Source: MPNO01 sp965200535
Lineage (GTDB): Bacteria; Pseudomonadota; Alphaproteobacteria; MPNO01
NCBI GenBank assembly: GCA_965200535.1
Contig: CBDAUF010000001.1
Span: 744,001-808,000, forward strand
Direction: 5' to 3'
DNA: 64,000 bases
Shown: positions 8,396 through 16,467 of the stretch, piece by piece
Layout of the letters: every line of letters starts with the position of its first letter
Numbering within the stretch: position 1 is the first letter of the stretch
Translations under genes and position numbers: made by a program
The notes under the pieces: model-generated
The model's database searches: none
The model's input: only the letters and a program-made list of their open reading frames with translations
What the model was told of the DNA's origin: nothing

Positions 8396-9520
8396 CTACT
8401 GGGCCGCGAGGTAGGGGGCCTCGTCGATCAGCCCGCCCATCTTCGAGACCACGCCGTTGCGCGCCAGCGCCTCGAGAAACATCCGGTGGACTCTCGGATC
8501 CTGATCCCGGTATTCGATCTGGTCGCCGCCCTTCTTCACGTCGACATCGCCGCCCGCGAAAAGACGGCGCTTCGATTCGGTCAGCGGGTAGCGAAGCGAG
8601 CCATAGGCCACCGGGAAGTAGCGCGCAGGCTGCGCGGATGCGTTGAAGTGCTGGTGGAACATCAGGTCGGCGGGTGCGAACACCACTCCGTGCTTCCACG
8701 GATAGTGCATCATCTCTTCATCGCCCTCGAACCAGCACAGCGAATACCCCTCGCCCGAAACCCAGTAGACGTGGAAGTCCGGCCCGTGGCGGTGCGCCTT
8801 CTTGTAGGTGCCCACGGGCATTTCCGAGCAATGGGCATGCATCGTGCCCTCGGCGAGGATGAACATGATGTTGGAGCTGCCCTCGCCGCGCTCCGGCCAT
8901 TCGCGGAGTTCGAACTTGCTCACGTCGGGGACGAAATTGGTCTCCCACATATGCTTGCCGGGGCGTTTGGCGACGAAATCCCCCTCCCCCGAAAAATGGC
9001 TTTCCCTGCCCTCGCGCTCGGGGAAACGGAAGTCGTTATTGAAGATGAAATCCTCGTTGTGGAAGCAGTTCATCATCAGCGGGGCCGAGGTCGAGGAGGC
9101 CAGCTTGGCCGATTCCGTGCCCGAACCGTTGAAGTGCCGGTACTTGCTGTTGAGCGGCAGGGCGAAGACGCTCTTGGGGCCCCACTCGAAGCTGTGGGTG
9201 CGCCCGTCCGCGGTCTCGATGGTCGTCGACCCGCGCCCCGACAGCACGTAGACCACTTCCTCGAACAGGTGCTGCTGCGGTTCCGTCGCCTGTCCGGGCC
9301 GGAGCTCGAGGAGGAACACCGACATGAAGTCGCCGCGGCCCTTGAGGTGCACGAAGGCGGCGTTGCAGCCGTAGCGCGGCCACGGCGCGGTCGCCACGTC
9401 GAACAGGTCTATGCAGAACTCCTCGACCATGGGCGGCCCCTCGCGTTCGCACCACAGGAGATAGGTATCCTCCAGGAAGCCTTCGCCGACGATGTCCTTG
9501 TCGTTCTGGTAGATCGCCAT
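8396..9520 (-). CDS. Bicupin protein, unknown substrate
   Basis: A 374-residue protein with two cupin barrels. The first (about residues 70-130) has QQHLFEEVVYVLSGRGSTTIE, with a reduced metal-ligand set. The second (about 225-310) has KKAHRHGPDFHVYWVSGEGY plus a later FHQHFN, so three to four His residues could hold a metal there. The layout recalls gentisate-dioxygenase-like and related bicupins, but conservation outside the barrels does not fit any enzyme I know. ATG at 9520 is chosen because GAGGAGAG lies upstream and the N-terminal extension of the longer frame is Arg/Pro-rich noise. It is first in the minus-strand cluster and directly coupled to eutA. Confidence 0.72.
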   Translation of the reverse strand: MAIYQNDKDIVGEGFLEDTYLLWCEREGPPMVEEFCIDLFDVATAPWPRYGCNAAFVHLKGRGDFMSVFLLELRPGQATEPQQHLFEEVVYVLSGRGSTTIETADGRTHSFEWGPKSVFALPLNSKYRHFNGSGTESAKLASSTSAPLMMNCFHNEDFIFNNDFRFPEREGRESHFSGEGDFVAKRPGKHMWETNFVPDVSKFELREWPERGEGSSNIMFILAEGTMHAHCSEMPVGTYKKAHRHGPDFHVYWVSGEGYSLCWFEGDEEMMHYPWKHGVVFAPADLMFHQHFNASAQPARYFPVAYGSLRYPLTESKRRLFAGGDVDVKKGGDQIEYRDQDPRVHRMFLEALARNGVVSKMGGLIDEAPYLAAQ

Positions 9521-9766
9521 TGCGGTCGTCTCTCCTCTCGTTTTCCCTGCCTTGCGCCTTCTGCCGCCCCGGGGCGCCGCCCGTTGCCTCCAGGGCACCC
9601 TAGCGCGGTCGCTGGCTAACGAAAAACAACTTATCTCGCTATGTCGCAGAGCGTTTTCCTTTGGCTTCCCGGCGGCCTGGCCGATCGCCGGAACGATCGG
9701 CCCGGCACCCCGACTCCGCCGCCTGCCGCGGCGCAGCGCGGCGGCGGTGCGCTATAGTACGGCCCG

Positions 9767-10150
9767 ATGCCTCTCTCTCCGCTCAAACGCTGCGCATATC
9801 TTGCGCTCGGCTGGCTCTGCGTCGGACTGGGTGCGATCGGCATCGTCGTTCCCGGCATGCCGACGGTGGTGTTCCTGCTGGTCGCCGTTTGGGCGTTCTC
9901 GAAGAGTTCCGAACGCTTTCACCGATGGCTCCTCGCCCATCCGCATTTCGGTCCGCCGGTCCTCGACTGGCAGCGCCACGGGGTGATCCGGCGGCGCGCC
10001 AAAGTCTCGGCGCTCGCATTGATGACCCTCGCCGTGATCGTGCTGGTCGCCTTCGCCGGCCTGCACCCGGGCCTGACCGCTCTGATCGTCGCGGTCATCT
10101 GCGGCGCGGCAGCATTCGTCGCGACCCGGCCCGAAACCCCTCGGACCTGA
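9767..10150 (+). CDS. DUF454 (YbaN) family inner-membrane protein
   Basis: A 127-residue membrane protein of the DUF454 family. It shows the signature GWLCVGLGAIGIVVPGMPTV (about residues 15-34) followed by FLLVAVWAFSKSSERFHRWLLAHPHFGPPVLDWQRHGVI, then two further hydrophobic helices. Function is unknown for the family; in some bacteria it lies near haem or transport genes. A TATAGT hexamer at 9753-9758 sits only 8 bases before the ATG and no ribosome-binding site is visible, so the message could be leaderless. No plausible -35 element was found 17 bases upstream. Confidence 0.85.
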   Translation: MPLSPLKRCAYLALGWLCVGLGAIGIVVPGMPTVVFLLVAVWAFSKSSERFHRWLLAHPHFGPPVLDWQRHGVIRRRAKVSALALMTLAVIVLVAFAGLHPGLTALIVAVICGAAAFVATRPETPRT

Positions 10151-10302
10151 CCCCCTCCGCCCGCCGATATGCTCCGGCCTTGACCGGCTCCCTCCATGAC
10201 CCCGTTTGCGCAGAGGGGCGCAGCGGCGCAGCCCGCGTGCGCCTTGTCACGGGGCGCGGCCGCCGGCACACTTCCTGCCGGTTCGCGCTGCGGAGAGATG
10301 CG

Positions 10303-11232
10303 ATGGTGAAGGGCACGAGCTGGATACGCGAGCAGGGGATGCAGGACGCACTCTTGTGCGCTGCGCTGCGCGACCGCGGCATGGACGATGTTCCGCTGTG
10401 GCAGCGGCCGTTTCCGGAGCGCGACGCGGCGATGAAGCACTGGAACGACCTGGTGCCGCTGCGCGACGGCCCGCTGGCGCCCGAGCGTGTCGAGGTCGCC
10501 GACGAGACGGCGATGAGCGAGGAGATCAAGGCGCGCGCCCGGGCGCTCGGCGCTGCCGATGTCGGTATGACGGCGCTCAGGCCCGAGTTCGTCGAACTCG
10601 GAGTCGAACTGCCGCACAGGAACATCATCGCCGTAATCTGTTACGAGGACTACCGCAAGTCGATCGAAGGCCCCGATGCGGTCGATCTGGAGGCGATGAG
10701 CACATACGCCAAATGCGCCGACATCGCCACCGAACTCGCCCGCCAGATCCGCGAGGAGTTCGGCTACCCCGCGATCGCGCACCACAACGGGTCGTTCCAG
10801 ATCCAGGCGATCCCGGTGTTCCATGAGGTCGGGTTCGGCGAACTCGGCCGGCACGGCAGCCTGATCCACCCCGAACTCGGCGCCAATTTCCGCCCCGGCT
10901 TCGTGACCACCGATCTGCCGGTCGCCTACGACGAGCCCTGTGAATTCGGGGTGCAGGACTACTGCATGACCTGCAACCTATGCCGCAACAACTGTCCCGG
11001 CGACGCCATCCCGGACGACTACATCACCACCAACGGCATCAAGCGCTGGCTGACCGATATCGACAAGTGCTACCCGATCTCTCGGTTCCGCGAGGCCTAT
11101 TGCCATATCTGCGTCGACGTTTGCCCCTACATCTACAAAGAGAACGGCGATCCGGAAAAACGCGGCATCTTTCGCCAGTACATGAAGATCCGGAAGGAGG
11201 AGGGCTATAAGACTCCCAAGGGCGAGCGTTAG
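10303..11232 (+). CDS. Reductive dehalogenase/QueG-like two-cluster Fe-S protein
   Basis: A 309-residue cytoplasmic protein with two 4Fe-4S motifs near the C-terminus: CMTCNLCRNNCP (Cys221, 224, 227, 231) and a second set formed by Cys256, Cys267, Cys270 and Cys274. Before them is VGFGELGRHGSLIHPELGAN (about residues 176-195) and then VTTDLPV. This closely resembles the corrinoid-binding catalytic region of reductive dehalogenases and, more distantly, of epoxyqueuosine reductase QueG. The length is short for either family and there is no Tat signal. The ATG at 10303 is preferred because GGAGAG precedes it; the frame is open further upstream without a good start. Cobalamin binding is inferred from family resemblance, not shown. 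Confidence 0.75.
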   Translation: MVKGTSWIREQGMQDALLCAALRDRGMDDVPLWQRPFPERDAAMKHWNDLVPLRDGPLAPERVEVADETAMSEEIKARARALGAADVGMTALRPEFVELGVELPHRNIIAVICYEDYRKSIEGPDAVDLEAMSTYAKCADIATELARQIREEFGYPAIAHHNGSFQIQAIPVFHEVGFGELGRHGSLIHPELGANFRPGFVTTDLPVAYDEPCEFGVQDYCMTCNLCRNNCPGDAIPDDYITTNGIKRWLTDIDKCYPISRFREAYCHICVDVCPYIYKENGDPEKRGIFRQYMKIRKEEGYKTPKGER

Positions 11233-11287
11233 CGCGCATTCCTACCGCAACATTGAGAACGAGGGGCGGCCGACGCAGACCGCCCCG

Positions 11288-11641
11288 GTGCTGGCAGCAC
11301 TGGCGGAGGCGGCGCTCGGGGTGCTCGCGCGGGACGGCGCGACGGCGGACCGAGGCGGCGGCCAACCGGTCTGGCGGTTCGACACCGAGACCGGCGGCGG
11401 CATGGCGTTCGAGATCCGCTGCAGCGGACCCGACCTGCCGGCCACGATCCCAGACGAGACGATTCTGGCGGCGAACATCCCGAAGGATCCGAAGTGGCGC
11501 GGCGCCTATCGGCTGACCGTGGCACCGCCGCTGCTCGCCTTGGATATCTGCTGGACCCCGGGCGAACCGCTCAGGATCATGACTTTCAGCCGGGGCGACT
11601 GGGAGGATGAACTGTTGGCGCTCGCCGCCCGGCGCGATTGA
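11288..11641 (+). CDS. Hypothetical protein, 117 residues, start uncertain
   Basis: A small soluble protein that I do not recognise. It has a DxETGGGMAFEIRCSG segment, IPDETILAANIPKDPKWRG and WTPGEPLRIMTFSRGDWEDELLAL. The GTG at 11288 is the only obvious start, but the frame reads sensible protein further upstream (SAHSYRNIENEGRPTQTAP) across the end of the Fe-S gene without an ATG, GTG or TTG. The true start may therefore be an unusual codon, or the N-terminus may have been damaged. It lies between the Fe-S gene and a TRAP operon. Codon use looks the same as its neighbours. Confidence 0.5.
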   Translation: MLAALAEAALGVLARDGATADRGGGQPVWRFDTETGGGMAFEIRCSGPDLPATIPDETILAANIPKDPKWRGAYRLTVAPPLLALDICWTPGEPLRIMTFSRGDWEDELLALAARRD

Positions 11642-11706
11642 CCGCTTTACAAGCCGCCGCTCTCTTGGTGAGTTAGCCGGACCATCTTGCACAAGGAGGA
11701 CGAGCG

Positions 11707-12756
11707 ATGACCAGATTCCGTTTCGCCGCGGCTGGCGCCGCGGCCCTGATATTGCCGTTTCTGGCGTCCGGCGGACCGGCAGACGCGGCAACGGTGACGC
11801 TGCGGATGCACACCTTCATCCCGCCGGTCGCCAACCCGTCGAAGACCTTCCTCATCCCGTGGGCGAAGAAGATCGGCGAGGCCTCCGGCGGCAAGCTCAC
11901 CGTGCAGCCGTTCTGGGCGATGCAGCTCGGCGGCAAGGCGACCCAGCTGCTCGACCAGGCGCGCGACGGGGTCGTCGATATCGTCTGGGGGCTGCCCGGA
12001 TTCACGCCGGGCCGGATGCCCCGGGTCGAGCCCTTCGAATTGCCGTTCGTGCACAAGGACGCGCTGTCCACGACCCTGGCCCTCCAGGACTTCCAGGAGA
12101 AGCATCTCCTCGACACCGATCTGAAAGACTACAAGCCGCTCCTGCTGCACGTGCACCAGGGCTTCCTGTTCCAGACCAAGAAGCCGATCCGCACCATGGC
12201 CGACCTCAAGGGGCTGAAGATTCGCGCCGCCTCGCGCGGCGGGGTGTGGCTGCTCGAGGCGCTCGGCGCGACCGGCATCGGGCTGCCGCTGCCGCGGATT
12301 CCGCCCGCTCTGTCGAAGGGCGTCATCGACGGCGTGACGCTGCCCTACGAGATCGCGCCCGCGGTCAAGACCCCCGATCTTGTGAGCCACTTCTCGAAGC
12401 TGTCCGGCTCCCAGCCGCGCCTCGGCACCAATGTCTTCACCTTCCTGATGAACAAGGCGAGCTACAACAAGCTGTCGCGTGAACTCAAGAAGGTGATCGA
12501 CGACAATTCCGGGCGCAACATAGCGCGAGCGGCGGGGCAGAACTGGGTCGATATCGAGGAGCCCGGCCTCAAGGTCGTGCAGTCGCGCAAGAAGAACAAG
12601 TTCTACACCATCGCTCCGGACGAGGTCGCGAGGATGAAGGAGGCGGCCAAGCCGGTCTTCGAGAGGTGGTTCGGCGAGATGAAGAAGGTCGGCGTGGACG
12701 GTCCGGCGCTTCTCGCGGACGCGCGCGCGCTGATCGATAAGTACTCGAAGAAGTAG
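11707..12756 (+). CDS. TRAP transporter substrate-binding protein (DctP-type)
   Basis: A 349-residue periplasmic receptor. The N-terminal signal peptide is clear: MTRFRF, a hydrophobic core to about residue 22, and cleavage near ADAA at about residue 28. The mature part follows with the usual DctP order: TLRMHTFIPP, KIGEASGGKLTVQPF, LLDQARDGVVDIVWGLPGFTPGRMP, LKGLKIRAASRGG (with the conserved Arg that binds a carboxylate in most TRAP receptors) and LPYEIAPAVKTPD. An ideal AAGGAGG ribosome-binding site lies 8 bases before the ATG. With the two permease genes that follow it forms a complete TRAP system. A carboxylate ligand is likely; its identity is unknown. Confidence 0.92.
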   Translation: MTRFRFAAAGAAALILPFLASGGPADAATVTLRMHTFIPPVANPSKTFLIPWAKKIGEASGGKLTVQPFWAMQLGGKATQLLDQARDGVVDIVWGLPGFTPGRMPRVEPFELPFVHKDALSTTLALQDFQEKHLLDTDLKDYKPLLLHVHQGFLFQTKKPIRTMADLKGLKIRAASRGGVWLLEALGATGIGLPLPRIPPALSKGVIDGVTLPYEIAPAVKTPDLVSHFSKLSGSQPRLGTNVFTFLMNKASYNKLSRELKKVIDDNSGRNIARAAGQNWVDIEEPGLKVVQSRKKNKFYTIAPDEVARMKEAAKPVFERWFGEMKKVGVDGPALLADARALIDKYSKK

Positions 12757-12774
12757 GAACCGCCGCTTCCGACA

Positions 12775-13323
12775 ATGGGGGAGGTCGTCAACGGCCCCGG
12801 CCGGCCCGCCGATCCGGTGGGCCGGCTTCTCTTTGGGATCGCCCGGATCCTGGCGATCTTCGGCGGGGTGATCCTCTCCGGCATGGCCCTGTTGACGACG
12901 GTGAGCATCGCCGGCCGGGCCGCCTTCTCCGAACCGGTGCGCGGCGATTTCGAGATCGTGGCGATCGGCACCGGTATTGCGGTGTTCGCCTTCCTGCCGT
13001 GGTGCCAGCTTACCCGCGGCAACGTTATCGTCGATTTTTTCATGGACAGGGCGCCCGTGCGCAGCAAGGCGTTGTGCGATGCGGTCGGCGGTATCCTCTA
13101 CGTGCTGCTGGGCGCGCTTCTCACCTGGCGCATGGCCTATGGCGGCATCGACATGTACCGCTACAAGGAACTGACTCTGACCATCAACTTTCCCCGCTGG
13201 ACCACGTTCCCGCTCTCCGTTTTGTTGATGAGCTTCCTGATTGCGGTGACGGTCTACACGGTCCACCGCAGTTTCCGGGAGGCTCGCGCGGGGCGTTTCC
13301 TCGACGGCGGCGGCGCACCCTGA
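12775..13323 (+). CDS. TRAP transporter small permease (DctQ-type)
   Basis: A 182-residue protein with four hydrophobic helices: about residues 20-40, 58-75, 100-120 and 140-160. The family arrangement shows SIAGRAAFSEPVRGDFEIVAIGTGIAVFAFLP between helices 1 and 2, followed by the NVIVDFF element. It forms the small membrane subunit that associates with the large permease and the DctP receptor. It starts 18 bases after the receptor gene and ends 4 bases before the large permease gene, so all three are one operon. Confidence 0.9.
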   Translation: MGEVVNGPGRPADPVGRLLFGIARILAIFGGVILSGMALLTTVSIAGRAAFSEPVRGDFEIVAIGTGIAVFAFLPWCQLTRGNVIVDFFMDRAPVRSKALCDAVGGILYVLLGALLTWRMAYGGIDMYRYKELTLTINFPRWTTFPLSVLLMSFLIAVTVYTVHRSFREARAGRFLDGGGAP

Positions 13324-13327
13324 GACG

Positions 13328-14650
13328 ATGAGCGGCCTCGTCATCGGCGGGATCGGGTTCGCGGCGCTGCTGGCGCTGCTCGCCGTCCGGATTCCGATCG
13401 GCGTCGCGATGCTGACCGTCGGCGTCGTCGGCTACGTGTCGATCGCCGGCGTCTCGCCCCTCCTCAGCTATCTCAAGACCGAAACCTACTGGCGGTTCAC
13501 CAACGACGATCTGTCGGTCGTTCCGCTGTTCCTGCTGATGGGGCAGTTCGCGGCCAAGGCGGGGATCAGCCAGTCGCTGTTCCGCGCCGCCAACGCGTGG
13601 CTGGGCCATCGCCGCGGCGGGATCGCGATGGCGGCGGTCGGCGGCTGCGCCGGGTTCGCATCGATTTCCGGCTCTTCGCTCGCCACCGCGGCGATCATGG
13701 GGCAGGTCGCCCTGCCGGAGCTTCGCCGCTACAACTACGCCGGTTCGCTCGCCACCGGTGCGCTGGCCGCGGGCGGCACGCTGGGCATCCTGATCCCGCC
13801 GTCGATCGTGCTGATCATCTACGCGGTGATGGTGGAGGCCAATGTCGCCACCCTGTTCCAGGCCGCCTTCATCCCGGGCGTCCTGGCGGCGATCGGATAC
13901 ATCCTCGCCATTGCCATCATCGTCCGGATCGATCCCGAGGCCGGCCCGGCGGGCGCCAAGGCGGCGGCGGCCGAACAATGGGCGGCGCTGGTCGATATCT
14001 GGCCCGTGCTGGTGATCTTCCTGCTGGTGATGGGCGGGATCTATGTCGGCCTGTTCACGCCGACGGAAGCCGCCGCGGTCGGCGCCGTGGGCACGTTTCT
14101 CATCGCCGTCACCAAGGGGCGGATGCGGCTGGCAGGCACGGTGGACGCGCTGCTCGGCACCGCATCGACCACGGCGATGATCTTCCTGATCCTGCTGGGC
14201 GCGGCGGTGTTCAACGCTTTTCTCGGATTCTCGCAGCTTCCCATCTTCGCCGCCGACTATTTCCAGAACTCGGGCCTCGCGCCGCTGGTGGTGCTGCTCG
14301 GGATGCTCGTCCTCTATCTCGCGCTCGGCTTCGTCATGGATTCGCTGTCCATGATCCTGCTCACCGTGCCGATCTTCTGGCCGATCATCGCCGGGCTCGA
14401 TTTCGGCCTCGGGCCAGAGGATCTGAAGCTCTGGTTCGGAATCATCACCCTGATCGTGGTCGAAGTCGGGCTGATCACCCCCCCGGTCGGCCTCAACGTT
14501 TTCGTCATCAACTCGATGGCGCGCGACGTACCGATGATCGAAACCTTCAAGGGCGTGATCCCGTTCCTGGCCTCGGACGCGCTCAGGGTGGTGCTGATCA
14601 TCGTCTTCCCGGCGCTGACCCTGATCATGCCTGGCTTGCTGGCCGACTGA
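13328..14650 (+). CDS. TRAP transporter large permease (DctM-type)
   Basis: A 440-residue membrane protein with about twelve helices, the sodium-coupled transport subunit of a TRAP system. Family marks include FASISGSSLATAAIMGQVALPELRRY (split over about residues 116-141), GTLGILIPPSIVLIIYAVM and, near the C-terminus, IITLIVVEVGLITPPVGLN. It completes the DctPQM set starting at 11707. A broken TauD-like dioxygenase gene follows 44 bases downstream with its own ribosome-binding site and may belong to the same transcript. Confidence 0.93.
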   Translation: MSGLVIGGIGFAALLALLAVRIPIGVAMLTVGVVGYVSIAGVSPLLSYLKTETYWRFTNDDLSVVPLFLLMGQFAAKAGISQSLFRAANAWLGHRRGGIAMAAVGGCAGFASISGSSLATAAIMGQVALPELRRYNYAGSLATGALAAGGTLGILIPPSIVLIIYAVMVEANVATLFQAAFIPGVLAAIGYILAIAIIVRIDPEAGPAGAKAAAAEQWAALVDIWPVLVIFLLVMGGIYVGLFTPTEAAAVGAVGTFLIAVTKGRMRLAGTVDALLGTASTTAMIFLILLGAAVFNAFLGFSQLPIFAADYFQNSGLAPLVVLLGMLVLYLALGFVMDSLSMILLTVPIFWPIIAGLDFGLGPEDLKLWFGIITLIVVEVGLITPPVGLNVFVINSMARDVPMIETFKGVIPFLASDALRVVLIIVFPALTLIMPGLLAD

Positions 14651-14694
14651 CCCGATATCCGATAATCTGGAAGGCGCCGTTCGAGGAGGTTCCC

Positions 14695-15673
14695 GTGGGA
14701 CAGACTGTCGCTTTCCGCCGGGTAGGCGCGAACCTTGGAGCAGAGGTCACCGGCGTCGATCTCGCCAGACCGCTCGACGACGAGGCCGAGCGGGCGATCC
14801 ACGACGGGCTGGCGGAGCACGAGTTGCTGATCTTCCGCGATCAGGAGATCACTGCCGAACAGTTGATGGCCTTCGGCGAGTGTTTCGGCGAACTGTCGGT
14901 CCATCCCTTCGCGCCGCATGTCGAGGGGACGCCGGCGTTGATCCGTTTCGAGAACAACGCCGAGACGCCGCCCTTCGGGACCGATGTCTGGCATTCCGAC
15001 GAGACGTTCCGCGCGGCGCCGCCGATGGCGACGGCCTTGTGCGCCAAGACGGTGCCCGAGGTCGGCGGGGATACGGTCGCCTATGACGGCGATTCGCTCG
15101 ATGACGGCCGCCTATGCGGGGCTCAGCGAACGCGTCCGGACGTTCATCGACGGGCTCGAGGCGATCCACGACATCAAGCCGTTCAAGCAGTTATTCGAGG
15201 ACACGCCGGACGACCGGAAATCGCTGCAACAGTTCGAGGATATCTACCCGCCGATGACCCACCCCGTGGTCCGCGTCCATCCGGTCACCGGCCGCAGGGT
15301 GCTGTTCGTCAATCCCCAGTTCACCATCCGGATCAAGGACATGGACGAGCGCGAGAGCGCCTCGCTCCTCGACACGCTGTTCCATCAGGCGCTGATCCCG
15401 GAACATCAGTACCGGCTCCACTGGCGGCCGCACACCCTCGCCATGTGGGACAACCGCTCGGTTCAGCACTACGCAGTCCACGATTACTGGCCGCAGGAGC
15501 GGATCATGGACCGGGTGACGATCAAGGGGAGCCGGCCGGTCGGTGTCGAGGCGGCCGCTCCGGAGACGGTGCAACGCCCGAAGAAGCTGGTCGCCGGCGC
15601 GGTCGCGCACGGCGCCCATCGGCCGCATCTGGTCGAGGACGATATTCGCCGCGGGGCGGCAGCGGCGGGCTGA
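14695..15673 (+). pseudogene. TauD/TfdA-family dioxygenase, broken by frameshift
   Basis: An Fe(II)/2-oxoglutarate dioxygenase of the TauD/TfdA family read in two frames. From the GTG at 14695 (preceded by GAGGAGG) the first frame gives the N-terminal half, with GANLGAEVTGVDLARPLDD and the iron ligands WHSDETF (His100, Asp102). From about 15101 the family continues one frame over: MTAAYAGLSERVRTFIDGL, HPVVRVHPVTGRR, then the distal ligand His and the 2-oxoglutarate Arg region in MWDNRSVQHYAVHDYW, to a stop at 15673. The break lies between about 15080 and 15100, beside two copies of ATGACGGC 18 bases apart. A single missing base would restore the frame. It may be a real pseudogene or a sequence error. 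It lies downstream of TRAP genes. Confidence 0.8.
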
Positions 15674-15699
15674 TCCGTCCCGGGCCGCCGCCCGGCCCT

Positions 15700-16467
15700 C
15701 TAGATCGCCCGGTAGCCGCCGTCGGCCATGACAATGCCGCCGGTCACGTAACCGGCAAGATCGGAGGCAAGGAAGACGGCCGGGCCGACGATGTCCTCCG
15801 GCTTGCCGGTTCGCCCGAGCGGGGTGTGGTCGACGAACAGCCGCACCAGTTCCGGGCTGCGCGCCCTCGTCTCGGCGTTCAGCGGCGTCTCGATGAGGCC
15901 GGGGCCGACGGCGTTGACGCGCACCCCGTCCTTTCCGAGTTCGGCGGCGAGCGCGCGGGTGAAACCGAGCACCCCGTGCTTCGACGTCGTGTAGGCGATG
16001 CTGTTCGGCGTCCGCACATGAAGGAACGACTGGATCGATCCGATATTGACCACCCGCCCCCGGTGCGCCCGGAGCTGGTCGAGGAAGGCGCGGGTGACGT
16101 TGAACATGCCGTCGAGATTGACGGCGATGATGTCGTCCCAGTCGCCGGCCACCGTCTCGGGGTCGGCGGTGACCGGGTTGCGGCGGTTGATGCCGGCGTT
16201 GTTGACGAGAATGGAGATTCCGCCGATGGCGCTGTCGATCTCGTCTGCAACCCCTCGGCACCGGCTGCGGTCGCGCACATCGAGGGCGGCGGCATGCGCT
16301 TTCCCTCCGGCGGCGGCGATTTCGTCGCGCACCGTCTCCGCCGCCCCGACATCGATGTCGAGCACCACCACCTCCGCGCCGTGGCCGGCGTAGCCGAGCG
16401 CAATCGCGCGCCCGATGCCCGAACCGCCGCCGGTGACTGCGGCGCGGTGCCCGTCGAGCAGTTTCAT
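15700..16467 (-). CDS. SDR-family oxidoreductase
   Basis: A 255-residue classical short-chain dehydrogenase. It has the NAD(P) loop TGGGSGIG (residues 12-19), NNAG (89-92), and the catalytic Ser144, Tyr159 and Lys163. Asp37 at the end of strand 2 suggests a preference for NAD(H). The end GYVTGGIVMADGGYRA is typical of 3-oxoacyl-ACP-reductase-like or sugar/sterol dehydrogenase members. The substrate is not predictable. Its ATG overlaps the stop of the deaminase gene by 4 bases (ATGA), so the two are translationally coupled. Confidence 0.9.
   Translation of the reverse strand: MKLLDGHRAAVTGGGSGIGRAIALGYAGHGAEVVVLDIDVGAAETVRDEIAAAGGKAHAAALDVRDRSRCRGVADEIDSAIGGISILVNNAGINRRNPVTADPETVAGDWDDIIAVNLDGMFNVTRAFLDQLRAHRGRVVNIGSIQSFLHVRTPNSIAYTTSKHGVLGFTRALAAELGKDGVRVNAVGPGLIETPLNAETRARSPELVRLFVDHTPLGRTGKPEDIVGPAVFLASDLAGYVTGGIVMADGGYRAI

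Noticed and set aside
6848..9619. A 923-codon plus-strand frame opposite eutA and the bicupin gene
   Set aside because: It is the antisense shadow of two recognisable genes and has no family motifs or ribosome-binding site.
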